From Xylanibacter muris (GTDB lineage Bacteria; Bacteroidota; Bacteroidia; Bacteroidales; Bacteroidaceae): a stretch of 64,000 nucleotides of DNA. A program made the translations under genes and the position numbers. Each line of letters opens with the position of its first letter. Within the stretch, counting starts at the first letter, position 1. The DNA lies in assembly GCF_013166605.1 (NCBI RefSeq), contig NZ_JABKKF010000009.1, positions 124,001 to 188,000 on the forward strand, in the 5' to 3' direction. Under the pieces are notes generated by a model that was not told the DNA's origin, searched no databases, and saw only the letters and a program-made list of their open reading frames with translations. This document shows, piece by piece, positions 10,396-18,234 of the stretch.

Positions 10396-12980
10396 TTCTT
10401 TATAGAGTTATCGTTTGGTTGTCCATAGTGGCTGTTCGCATAATTACCATAAGTTCCGTATGTGCCATATCCTCCATATCCGTAAGCCCCATATCTCTTG
10501 TATGAACTGTATCCGTATCTGCTGTAGCGTCCGTATTTTCCATACTTGCCGTATCCATAGTAATAGCCATACTTTTTCTTGGACATGTCTACACCGTTTA
10601 TCACGATGCAGGCGTTGGTAAGTTTGTTGTCTGCCGCCAGGGAGTTTATCATTCCGAATGCAGCTTTTGGAGTGTAATCGGCACGGCATATTACTACAGC
10701 AATGTCTGCATGTTTGTTTATTTGGAGTGTATCGGTTACCAATCCGATGGGAGCTGTGTCTATGATTATATAGTCATAGCGGTTTTTCAGTTCTTCCAAT
10801 ACGACAGATAGATTTTCTCTTGCAAGTAATTCTGTAGGATTCGGAGGTATCGGACCGGCCATCATAAGGTCTAAGTTGTTATTGACTTTAGATTGTGTGA
10901 TCTGACTTGTTATATCATCCTTTGTTATATTGTTTTTCTTCAGCAGGTTTGTAATACCTGCGGTCTTGTCTGATATATTGAAAAGGCGTCCTAACGCAGG
11001 TTTACGGATATCGAGACCCATCAATATCACCTTTTTGCCAAGGAGGGCGAAACTTACAGCAAGATTGGATGCATTGAATGTCTTGCCTTCACCCGATGTT
11101 GATGATGTGAACATTATTACTTTCTCATCTTCTTTAAGCATGAACTGAATGTTGGTACGCATTCCACGGTATATTTCATCTACCATGTCATTCTTGTTTT
11201 CATGCACTACAATTCCTGCATCGGATTTTACATTTTCGCTTGTTATGGCTACGTCTGCAATAATCGGGAGGTTGGTAAGTCTTGCTACATCCATGTGGCC
11301 TTCTATCTTATATCTGAACATCTGCAGCAGATATATTATAACCAAAGGCAACAAGAATCCGATAGCTAAAGCCATCATCGTAATCATTGAATTCTTAGGA
11401 CTTACCTTTCCCTCGAAAATGGGATCGTCTATGAGTTTTCCCTTATCCGCCGTTGCTGCGAGCGATATAGAATTCTCCTCACGTTTCTGAAGTAACATAA
11501 GATAAAGGCCTGACTTCACTTCCTGTTGACGTCCGATTTGTGTCAGTATACGTTCCTGCTCAGGTGTATGTGATATCTTTGTCTGATATGAGGCATATTG
11601 ATCTTCTATGCCCTGTCTTGTTATGTCAGCGCTTCTGCGTGCCTGTGCCAATGCAGTGCGTATACTGCTTTGCAACGCATCGAGTGTTGATGTAACCTCC
11701 ATTACCCGTGGAGCTATTTCTGACGCTGAACGTAGCAGACGGTTGCGGGCCAGTACATTCTGGTTGTATTGTGTTATAAGTTGAATTGACGCTCCGTCGG
11801 CTAACCCTACGTTAGAGGGTATGATCTGATATTTGTTTGCAGGATTGTCGACATATTGTCTCAGATAGTCAAGAAGCTGTATTTGGGTTTTTGCATCAGA
11901 TAGTTTTGTGGAGAATTGACTGGTCTGACTCAATGCCTCGCTTGCATCGAGTTTGAGTTGAATCAGATTGTTGCGCTTTTTATATTGTTCAAGCTCACCT
12001 TCTGTGCTTCCAAGTTCCGCATTGATTTTCTCAAGTCGTTCATTAATGAATTCCTCTGTTTTATATGCCACCTCGTTTTTGTCGGCATTTGCCTGGCGGT
12101 TGTAGCATATAGCCATCTGTTTAAGGAAATCCTCGGCGCGTTCCTTGCTTTTGTTTCTTACGGTTATCCGTGCAATTGACGTCGTTTTTGAAGTAGGTTC
12201 AACAGACATTGCTCCAACGTATTGTGCAGCAACATTGTTTGGAGGCAATATTGTGACATATATTTCTTTTCTGTCAGACATGTGTGAGAAGTAATGTCCG
12301 TTGGCAGTGAATGTCAGCACACCTCCTGCCGTGCGCTTGGAGGCAGGGAATGAGGTTATCTTTGTCTGAAACGGTTTTTCGTTTCCTTCATTGTCGTATG
12401 CTTTTCCTGTCACTTCAAATGAATTCCCTTTTTTGGTTATTTTCATTGTGATGGGTCTGAATGACTTGTCCATATCATTCAGGCTTTGCGGGTCGAGGTC
12501 CACATTTATAGGTTGTGTCTTATATATAAGATTATCCTTGATTTTTCCTTCAATCTTATATTCTGTGTAGAGTTTAAGGTCTTTTACAGCCTCTTTGACA
12601 AGAATGCGGCTTTGCAGAATCTCAATCTCGTTATCTACGCCATTGCTGTTTGATATAAAACCGAAATCCTGCATGTTGCTCAGCATCTGTCTGTTACCGT
12701 TCTGCATATTGTTGCTGTCGTCTTTGATAAGCATTTTTGCAGATACTTGAAAAATAGGGCTTTTATACCGCAGATAAATCAGTGAGCCGCAGAGGAAAAT
12801 GAAAACAGAAAGTATGAACCATTGCCAATTCAGAATGAAGATGGCAATAATCGTTCTGAAATCAAATAGGCTTTCTTCCTCAACACCTGATGTTGATTCA
12901 AGATTCTCAAGATTTTCGATGTTTTTTCTTTCTTCCATATTCTTGTGGTAATTTATTTCATTTTTATTGGTCATTAACAA
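10392..12980 (-). CDS. Wzc-like polysaccharide co-polymerase and tyrosine autokinase
   Basis: An inner-membrane bacterial tyrosine kinase that controls chain length and export of capsular or exopolysaccharide. Order of parts in the 862 residues: cytoplasmic N-terminus, membrane helix near 46-72, periplasmic Wzz-type domain, coiled-coil region about 310-480, second membrane helix near 530-555, then the cytoplasmic kinase with Walker A (TSGEGKT near 624-630), Walker A' (ILMGLDIRKP) and Walker B (IIIDTAPIG). The last 70 residues hold about 19 tyrosines in KYGKYGRYSRYGY-type repeats, the cluster that is autophosphorylated in this family. Start: ATG 12980 or ATG 12974, not distinguishable here. 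It lies 15 bases after rfbA and overlaps the HAD gene. No Wza or polymerase gene is adjacent. Confidence 0.92.
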   Translation of the reverse strand: MLMTNKNEINYHKNMEERKNIENLENLESTSGVEEESLFDFRTIIAIFILNWQWFILSVFIFLCGSLIYLRYKSPIFQVSAKMLIKDDSNNMQNGNRQMLSNMQDFGFISNSNGVDNEIEILQSRILVKEAVKDLKLYTEYKIEGKIKDNLIYKTQPINVDLDPQSLNDMDKSFRPITMKITKKGNSFEVTGKAYDNEGNEKPFQTKITSFPASKRTAGGVLTFTANGHYFSHMSDRKEIYVTILPPNNVAAQYVGAMSVEPTSKTTSIARITVRNKSKERAEDFLKQMAICYNRQANADKNEVAYKTEEFINERLEKINAELGSTEGELEQYKKRNNLIQLKLDASEALSQTSQFSTKLSDAKTQIQLLDYLRQYVDNPANKYQIIPSNVGLADGASIQLITQYNQNVLARNRLLRSASEIAPRVMEVTSTLDALQSSIRTALAQARRSADITRQGIEDQYASYQTKISHTPEQERILTQIGRQQEVKSGLYLMLLQKREENSISLAATADKGKLIDDPIFEGKVSPKNSMITMMALAIGFLLPLVIIYLLQMFRYKIEGHMDVARLTNLPIIADVAITSENVKSDAGIVVHENKNDMVDEIYRGMRTNIQFMLKEDEKVIMFTSSTSGEGKTFNASNLAVSFALLGKKVILMGLDIRKPALGRLFNISDKTAGITNLLKKNNITKDDITSQITQSKVNNNLDLMMAGPIPPNPTELLARENLSVVLEELKNRYDYIIIDTAPIGLVTDTLQINKHADIAVVICRADYTPKAAFGMINSLAADNKLTNACIVINGVDMSKKKYGYYYGYGKYGKYGRYSRYGYSSYKRYGAYGYGGYGTYGTYGNYANSHYGQPNDNSIKK

Positions 12981-12995
12981 ATGTTTGCCTTTTAT

Positions 12996-13862
12996 TTAAA
13001 GGCTTAGAAGATATTTTCCATAATCGTTTTTTATCATTGGTTCGGCAAGCTTGGAAAGCTTGTCCTTGTTTATCCAGCCTTTTTTGTATGCAATTTCCTC
13101 AAGACATGCAACTTTTTTACCTTGTCTTTTTTCAATTACTTCGATAAACGTGCTTGCTTCGCTCAAACTGTCGTGTGTGCCTGTGTCAAGCCATGCAAAG
13201 CCTCTTTGTAACGTTTGTACATTCAGCTTTCCTTTTGAAAGGAATTCTTTGTTTACGCTTGTTATTTCCAATTCGCCACGCTTACTCGGCTTTATTTCTT
13301 TGGCTATCTTCACCACTTCATTGGGATAGAAATACAATCCGACTACAGCATAGTTGGATTTTGGATTCTCCGGCTTTTCCTCAATGCTCAGACATTTGCC
13401 GTTAGAATCAAATTCTGCGACTCCATATCGTTCGGGATCGTTCACATAATATCCGAATACTGTCGCTTCTTTTTGTTTCTCCACAATGTCGACACTGTTT
13501 TGTAAAATTCCTGTGAATCCGCTACCATAGAAAATGTTGTCTCCCAGTATGAGACACACACTGTCGTCTCCAATGAATTCTTCACCGATAATAAAAGCCT
13601 GTGCAAGCCCGTCGGGCGACGGTTGTTCTTCATATTTGAAATTTACTCCAAAATCCTCTCCTGTTCCAAGTAAACGCTTAAATCCGGGAAGGTCGTAAGG
13701 GGTGCTTATAATGAGTATATCCCTGATACCGGCCAACATGAGTACGGATATCGGATAATATATCATAGGCTTGTCAAATATTGGTATCAGTTGTTTACTG
13801 ATACCTTTGGTGATAGGGTACAAACGTGTGCCGCTGCCACCTGCTAAAACTATACCTTTCAT
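12996..13862 (-). CDS. rfbA: Glucose-1-phosphate thymidylyltransferase
   Basis: Catalyses dTTP + glucose-1-phosphate to dTDP-glucose + PPi, the first step towards dTDP-L-rhamnose for surface polysaccharides. The 288 residues begin with the nucleotide-binding signature [13 protein letters not shown] and the conserved [16 protein letters not shown], followed by the LGDNIFYG metal-binding segment near residue 107. The length fits the RmlA family. The rfbB, rfbC and rfbD genes that complete the pathway are not next to it; instead it leads an operon with the tyrosine autokinase. A -7 element lies 37 bases upstream. Confidence 0.96.
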   Translation of the reverse strand: MKGIVLAGGSGTRLYPITKGISKQLIPIFDKPMIYYPISVLMLAGIRDILIISTPYDLPGFKRLLGTGEDFGVNFKYEEQPSPDGLAQAFIIGEEFIGDDSVCLILGDNIFYGSGFTGILQNSVDIVEKQKEATVFGYYVNDPERYGVAEFDSNGKCLSIEEKPENPKSNYAVVGLYFYPNEVVKIAKEIKPSKRGELEITSVNKEFLSKGKLNVQTLQRGFAWLDTGTHDSLSEASTFIEVIEKRQGKKVACLEEIAYKKGWINKDKLSKLAEPMIKNDYGKYLLSL

Positions 13863-13898
13863 TCAATATCTCTTATTGGATGTTTTTTATTTTTGCGG

Positions 13899-13906
13899 CA
13901 AAGGTA
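13899..13906 (-). promoter_or_regulatory. Promoter -7 element for the rfbA-kinase-HAD operon
   Basis: The minus strand reads TACCTTTG then CC, a good match to TAnnTTTG, 37 bases upstream of the rfbA start. I do not see a convincing TTTG at the -33 position. Confidence 0.55.
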
Positions 13907-13971
13907 CAAAATATTTCTTTCATTTAATGTGATTTTACATTTAAAATAATTATTTTGTGAAGAAAAAAATG

Positions 13972-13979
13972 TAACTTTG
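13972..13979 (+). promoter_or_regulatory. Promoter -7 element for the zapA-rny operon
   Basis: TAACTTTG followed by C matches the Bacteroidota -7 consensus, 57 bases upstream of the first gene of the rightward operon. A TTTG at 13954-13957 is only 14 nt away, too close for the usual 19-21 spacing, so the -33 element is unclear. It is arranged back to back with the rfbA promoter element. Confidence 0.6.
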
Positions 13980-14036
13980 CACACGAAAGTAATTCTTAAA
14001 CAGTAAAAAATAATAACTTAGAACGAAAGATATCGG

Positions 14037-14675
14037 ATGAATATATTTTCAAAACTATTTGGTTCTTCCAGGAATGAAGAGCAGAAGACCGGTGGAATGG
14101 AAGATTTTATGACACTGATCAGAGTCTATTTTCAAGCTGCTATCGCTGCCGACCTTGGAATAACCAATCTTGCAGTACTTCCGGATTTGAGAGTGTTTAA
14201 GGCAACGTTGCATATCCCTACAGTGAACAACAAACTTGGAGTTGGTGAGAAAAGCCGTTGCCGAAAAATGCTTAAAGACATCTATGGTTTGGATGACTCT
14301 TTCTGTAAGGAGATAGATCACAGTATTCGTCGTAATTGTAGTAAAATACAGGATGTGCAGACTTATCTGATTCAATTTCAGGGCTTCAGTCAGGATTTGA
14401 TGATGTTGGTGGGAAACCTGATGAAGTTTAAGTTACGTTTGCCTTCATTTATGAAAAAGGTTCTTTACACAATGACAGAGAAGACAGTGAATGATATATA
14501 TACAAAGAATGATTATACGGATCCCGGAGTGATGAAGACTGTTGTTGCCATACGTCAGTATAGCAAGCGGTTGGGATTCAGTCAGGCATGGGTTACAATG
14601 TTTGTATATAAAGTCTTAATGCTTGCAAAGAAAGAGCCTAAGCCTAAAGATGAAAATTTTGACAAGGTGAAATAA
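14037..14675 (+). CDS. Unknown 212-residue protein at the head of the zapA-rny operon
   Basis: I do not recognise a domain. The protein has no signal peptide and no clear membrane helix; it looks cytoplasmic, mostly alpha-helical, with a basic and amphipathic N-terminus (MNIFSKLFGSS) that could touch a membrane, and a Lys/Pro/Glu-rich tail. There is one hydrophobic stretch (QAWVTMFVYKVLMLAK) near residues 182-197 but it carries charges at its edges. It is first in a rightward operon with a coiled-coil protein, ZapA and RNase Y, with gaps of 85, 10 and 32 bases. The context suggests a link to division or RNA turnover but does not prove it. Confidence 0.75.
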   Translation: MNIFSKLFGSSRNEEQKTGGMEDFMTLIRVYFQAAIAADLGITNLAVLPDLRVFKATLHIPTVNNKLGVGEKSRCRKMLKDIYGLDDSFCKEIDHSIRRNCSKIQDVQTYLIQFQGFSQDLMMLVGNLMKFKLRLPSFMKKVLYTMTEKTVNDIYTKNDYTDPGVMKTVVAIRQYSKRLGFSQAWVTMFVYKVLMLAKKEPKPKDENFDKVK

Positions 14676-14760
14676 ACAGTAGCGTTTGTCTGCGGATATT
14701 CTGCTTTCTATATTGGATACGGAATGCAGATGTTATGGCAACAGTGATAAAAGAGTGACA

Positions 14761-15057
14761 ATGGCTTCGGATGATCAGTCTTTAGTGGTTTTTCAGACTC
14801 GTGTGCGTCAGATGATTCTTCAGTTTCAGCAGTTGAAAAAGGAGAACGAGGAATTGTATTCCATGGTGGACAAGAGTGAACAGACTATAAAAGAACTGCG
14901 TGAGGAACTTAAGAAAAAGAATTCGGAATATGATTCTTTGAAAATGGCGAGGATGATAGGCATTTCTGATGGTGACATAGAGACGACAAAGAACAGGTTG
15001 TCGAAGCTTATACGGGATGTCAATAAATGTATTGCCGTTTTAACGGATCAGAAATAG
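14761..15057 (+). CDS. Small coiled-coil protein upstream of ZapA
   Basis: A 98-residue protein starting at ATG 14761 (MASDDQSLVVFQTRV). The frame is open upstream to a TTG at 14686, but the upstream part is less protein-like and the ATG leaves a clean start. Residues about 10-55 form an obvious heptad coiled coil rich in Leu, Lys and Glu (FQQLKKENEELYSMVDKSEQ and on). The C-terminal part (ETTKNRLSKLIRDVNKCIAVL) looks like a second helix. Size, coiled coil and position 10 bases before zapA recall ZapB-like partners of ZapA, but I cannot show homology. It is probably cytoplasmic. Confidence 0.8.
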   Translation: MASDDQSLVVFQTRVRQMILQFQQLKKENEELYSMVDKSEQTIKELREELKKKNSEYDSLKMARMIGISDGDIETTKNRLSKLIRDVNKCIAVLTDQK

Positions 15058-15067
15058 ACGGAAGGCC

Positions 15068-15373
15068 ATGGCAGAACAGAAAAAGGACACATTACATATA
15101 AGACTGCACGTGTATGATGAGGAAATCGATGTTACAATCAACAGAGAAGACGAGGAATACTATCGGGCAGCCGCATCTTTCATAACCGATCGTTATAACA
15201 CGTACGCCCAGATGTTTAAAGGCAGAAAAAGCGATCATACCATAGCTCTTATGGCTATGGTGGATATAGCGTTAAGGTATAAGAAAGAACAAGCAAAGAA
15301 TGACACGGCTCCTTATTCTGATATTCTTCAACAACTGACTGCCGAGATAGAACAGACGCTCAGTGAGAAATGA
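15068..15373 (+). CDS. zapA: Cell division protein ZapA
   Basis: ZapA binds FtsZ and bundles its protofilaments at the Z ring. The 101-residue protein has the family pattern: a short beta-rich N-terminal domain (LHIRLHVYDEEIDVTINREDEEYYRAAA in part), the conserved ALMAMVDIALRY segment near residues 59-70, and a C-terminal helix for coiled-coil dimerisation. Length and layout fit ZapA. It sits in the operon with a coiled-coil protein just upstream and RNase Y 32 bases downstream. Confidence 0.9.
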   Translation: MAEQKKDTLHIRLHVYDEEIDVTINREDEEYYRAAASFITDRYNTYAQMFKGRKSDHTIALMAMVDIALRYKKEQAKNDTAPYSDILQQLTAEIEQTLSEK

Positions 15374-15405
15374 GAGTATTAGTTATATTACATTTATAAA
15401 AATTT

Positions 15406-16941
15406 ATGGGAATAATAATAATTTCAGTCGTAATAGCCCTTATTTTAGGCGGTATAGGCGGCTTTCTCGTATTCAGATATGTTTTGACGGGAAAATACAA
15501 AGAGATGCTTGCTTCTGTCGAGAAGGAAGCAGAAGTGATGAAAGAGAAGAAACTTCTTGAAGTAAAGGAGAAATTTCTGAATAAGAAGAGTGAACTTGAA
15601 AAGGAAGTACAGGTAAGAAACCAGCATATACAGCAGAGTGAGAACAAATTGCGCCAGCGTGAGATTTCTCTCAACCAGCGTCAGGAGGATCTCGGGCGCA
15701 GAAAGAATGAACTGGACAATCAGCAGGTACGCATAGAGAACGAGAAGAAACTTCTTCAGTTGCGTAACGAGGAATTGGAAAAGATGCAGTTGCAGGAACG
15801 TGCCAAGCTTGAGGAATTGTCGGGTCTCAGTGCGGAAGAAGCAAAGCAACGTCTTGTAGAATCAATGAAAGATGAGGCGAAGACAGATGCCCAAAGCTAT
15901 ATTAACGAGATAATGGATGAGGCGAAGCTTAATGCCAATACGCAGGCCCGTAAGATCGTTATTCAGACAATTCAGCGTGTTGCTACAGAAACTGCCATTG
16001 AGAACAGTGTCAGTGTGTTTCATATAGACAATGATGAGGTAAAGGGAAGGATTATCGGACGTGAGGGTAGGAACATACGTGCTCTTGAGGCTGCGACAGG
16101 TGTTGAGATTGTGGTAGATGACACGCCTGAGGCAATTGTGATAAGTGCATTTGACCCGGTGCGCCGTGAGGTTTGCCGTTTGGCCCTTCATCAGTTGGTT
16201 TCCGATGGGCGTATTCATCCTGCACGTATAGAGGAAGTTGTGCAGAAAGTTAAGAAACAGCTGGACAATGAGATAATTGAAACTGGTAAGCGTACGGCTA
16301 TTGACCTTGGTATTCATGGTCTTCATCCCGAACTTATACGTATAGTGGGAAAAATGAAATACCGGAGTTCTTATGGGCAGAATCTTCTTCAACATGCACG
16401 TGAAACAGCCAACCTCTGTGCGGTAATGGCATCTGAGCTCGGATTAAATCCTAAGAAAGCAAAGCGTGCCGGTCTTTTGCATGATATAGGTAAGGTGCCT
16501 GATGAAGAAAGTGAATTGCCCCATGCTTTGAACGGTGCGAAGATAGCAGAGAAGTTTAAGGAAAAACCGGATATATGCAATGCTATTGCCGCTCATCACG
16601 ATGAGTGTGAGATGAATACTCTTCTTGCTCCTATTGTGCAGGTTTGTGATGCCATCAGTGGTGCGCGTCCTGGTGCACGCCGTGAGATTGTTGAGGCGTA
16701 TATAAAGCGTCTGAATGATCTTGAGGCTATTGCAATGAGTTATCCTGGAGTAACCAAGACCTATGCAATTCAGGCGGGACGCGAGTTACGCGTGATTGTT
16801 GGAGCAGACAAGATGGACGATGCGGAAACAGAAGCATTGTCAGGTGAGATTGCAAATAAGATTCAGAATGAGATGACTTATCCGGGACAGGTTAAAATCA
16901 CTGTTATCCGGGAAACGCGAAGCGTTGCCTATGCAAAATAG
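15406..16941 (+). CDS. rny: Ribonuclease Y
   Basis: A membrane-anchored endoribonuclease that starts mRNA decay. The 511 residues show the full family order: N-terminal membrane helix ([21 protein letters not shown], described by residues 2-23), a long charged coiled coil to about residue 200, a KH RNA-binding domain with [15 protein letters not shown] near 210-224, and an HD phosphohydrolase domain with the metal site LLHDIGK near 361-367 and AAHHDE near 394-399. The length is typical. It is the last gene of the operon and ends 36 bases before a strong terminator. Confidence 0.96.
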   Translation: MGIIIISVVIALILGGIGGFLVFRYVLTGKYKEMLASVEKEAEVMKEKKLLEVKEKFLNKKSELEKEVQVRNQHIQQSENKLRQREISLNQRQEDLGRRKNELDNQQVRIENEKKLLQLRNEELEKMQLQERAKLEELSGLSAEEAKQRLVESMKDEAKTDAQSYINEIMDEAKLNANTQARKIVIQTIQRVATETAIENSVSVFHIDNDEVKGRIIGREGRNIRALEAATGVEIVVDDTPEAIVISAFDPVRREVCRLALHQLVSDGRIHPARIEEVVQKVKKQLDNEIIETGKRTAIDLGIHGLHPELIRIVGKMKYRSSYGQNLLQHARETANLCAVMASELGLNPKKAKRAGLLHDIGKVPDEESELPHALNGAKIAEKFKEKPDICNAIAAHHDECEMNTLLAPIVQVCDAISGARPGARREIVEAYIKRLNDLEAIAMSYPGVTKTYAIQAGRELRVIVGADKMDDAETEALSGEIANKIQNEMTYPGQVKITVIRETRSVAYAK

Positions 16942-16977
16942 GCGTGATATGTGATGAAAACATAGTGTTTTTAGAAT

Positions 16978-17022
16978 AAAAATACAGCCGCAAACGTTTA
17001 AAAGCTTGCGGCTGTATTTTTT
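16978..17022. terminator. Terminator after rny
   Basis: A perfect 16-bp stem (16978-16993 with 17006-17021) with a 12-nt loop and a T run. The A run on the left makes it symmetrical, so it could also stop leftward transcripts from the HxlR gene that ends at 17138. Confidence 0.85.
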
Positions 17023-17137
17023 ATACGTAAATGTCAGATTAAGTATTGACTGATTATATGGATAATAGACAGGAATTCTTGCAAGTAGTAGTTCTTTTGC
17101 CGCAATATCTCTTTATTGTGTGAGTCCAATATTCGGA

Positions 17138-17515
17138 TTATAATGGTGCGGCTGCTCGTTCCTTAATGATTGTTGAGAAGTTTTCCATAGCCCATTGTAT
17201 CATTGGTTGACATGCCTCCATAAATGAAAGGGCGCGCGGTGTGAGGCTGTATTCTGTCCTTGGCGGTATTTCCGGATATACCTTGCGGTTTATAAATCCA
17301 TTGGCTTCGAGATTTCTGAGAGTTGTTGTCAATACCTTCTGTGATATGTCGGGAATGGCCTTGCGCAAGGCGGAAAAGCGCATAGGAGAAGGATGTTGCT
17401 GCAGCTCGTTCATTATGAGCAATGACCATTTGTCTCCAACCATCGCCAATATATTGCGTATCGGACAGTTGGGGAACATTGTGTTTTTAATCGCAGTATG
17501 CTTATTGTCTTCCAT
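17138..17515 (-). CDS. HxlR-family winged-helix transcriptional regulator
   Basis: A 125-residue DNA-binding protein of the HxlR family (related to MarR), often sensors of redox or aldehyde stress. It has the diagnostic order: N-terminal Cys in FPNCPIRNILAMVGDKWSLLIM (Cys16), then the winged helix with RFSALRKAIPDISQKVLTTTLRNLE near 47-71 and the wing PPRTEYSLTP near 84-93. The single N-terminal Cys before the GDKW motif is the one that is redox-active in some family members. It lies 69 bases downstream of the cupin gene on the same strand, so it may be cotranscribed with it. Confidence 0.9.
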   Translation of the reverse strand: MEDNKHTAIKNTMFPNCPIRNILAMVGDKWSLLIMNELQQHPSPMRFSALRKAIPDISQKVLTTTLRNLEANGFINRKVYPEIPPRTEYSLTPRALSFMEACQPMIQWAMENFSTIIKERAAAPL

Positions 17516-17584
17516 TTATGATAAAGACGGAAAAAACTTATTTATATTATTTTTCCCGTCTTATTATTTGCAATGATGATGCTT

Positions 17585-17980
17585 TTATTCCTCAATGACG
17601 CAATCTGTTGCTGTATATTGCTCCAGTGAACCGTTTTTACCTTGAATACATATATATATTAACGATTCCTCACTTGTACATTTTATGCATCGGCTTACTT
17701 CCGGATTTATTTTCACTATGCTTCCTGATGTTATTTCAATTTCTTCATTGTTGAGCATGAACATCCCCGTACCGCTTATTATTATATACAGTTCTTCATT
17801 TTGTTTGTGGTGATGGAAAAATGGTATAGACTCACCTTGTGATAAAGAGCCGAATGACACTTCCACGGATGTCGTATCAACAACTTCTTTAACGAATGCC
17901 TTCCCTTGGAAAGATGTCAGGTTTTCAACGTTAGCCACACAATATCCTATTCCTGACTTTTGTAGTTTAACTTTGTTCAT
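17585..17980 (-). CDS. Cupin-domain protein
   Basis: A 131-residue single-domain cupin. The first cupin motif is clear: G-E-S-I-P-F-F-H-H-H then EELYIIISGTG (about residues 49-72), giving His/His/Glu metal ligands, and the second motif follows with PEVSRCIKC near 93-101, where the usual His appears replaced. This type is often a small metal-dependent isomerase, dioxygenase or a sensor; the substrate cannot be told. It has its own promoter-like element and precedes the HxlR regulator. Confidence 0.82.
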   Translation of the reverse strand: MNKVKLQKSGIGYCVANVENLTSFQGKAFVKEVVDTTSVEVSFGSLSQGESIPFFHHHKQNEELYIIISGTGMFMLNNEEIEITSGSIVKINPEVSRCIKCTSEESLIYICIQGKNGSLEQYTATDCVIEE

Positions 17981-18006
17981 AATTGTTTTTTTATTGTTTT
18001 GCGGAC

Positions 18007-18038
18007 CAAAGTTACTGTTTTTATGTCTTTCTTACAAG
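18007..18038 (-). promoter_or_regulatory. Promoter of the cupin gene
   Basis: On the minus strand: CTTG (18038-18035), 20 nt, then TAACTTTG (18014-18007), 26 bases before the cupin start. The spacing equals the Bacteroidota consensus; the -33 element differs from TTTG at one base. Confidence 0.65.
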
Positions 18039-18161
18039 AGGGTACTTTGTGGAAAGTAAGTTTCTTTCAGGTAACTATTGTTGGTTATCAGGCATATAGG
18101 AAATGACGGATTTTGAAACTTTAACGCTGGATATGAACGCTTATCATTAATCGTGACAAGC

Positions 18162-18215
18162 ATTTATAAATAAAACAAGTGGATTATGAAGTCTGATTAA
18201 GATTTCATAATCCAC
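18162..18215 (-). terminator. Terminator after glmM
   Basis: GTGGATTATGAA (18179-18190) pairs with TTCATAATCCAC (18204-18215) around a 13-nt loop. On the minus strand it is followed by a T-rich run (TTGTTTTATTTATAAA). It begins 20 bases after the glmM stop. Confidence 0.75.
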
Positions 18216-18234
18216 ATGTTACTTATAATTTATT

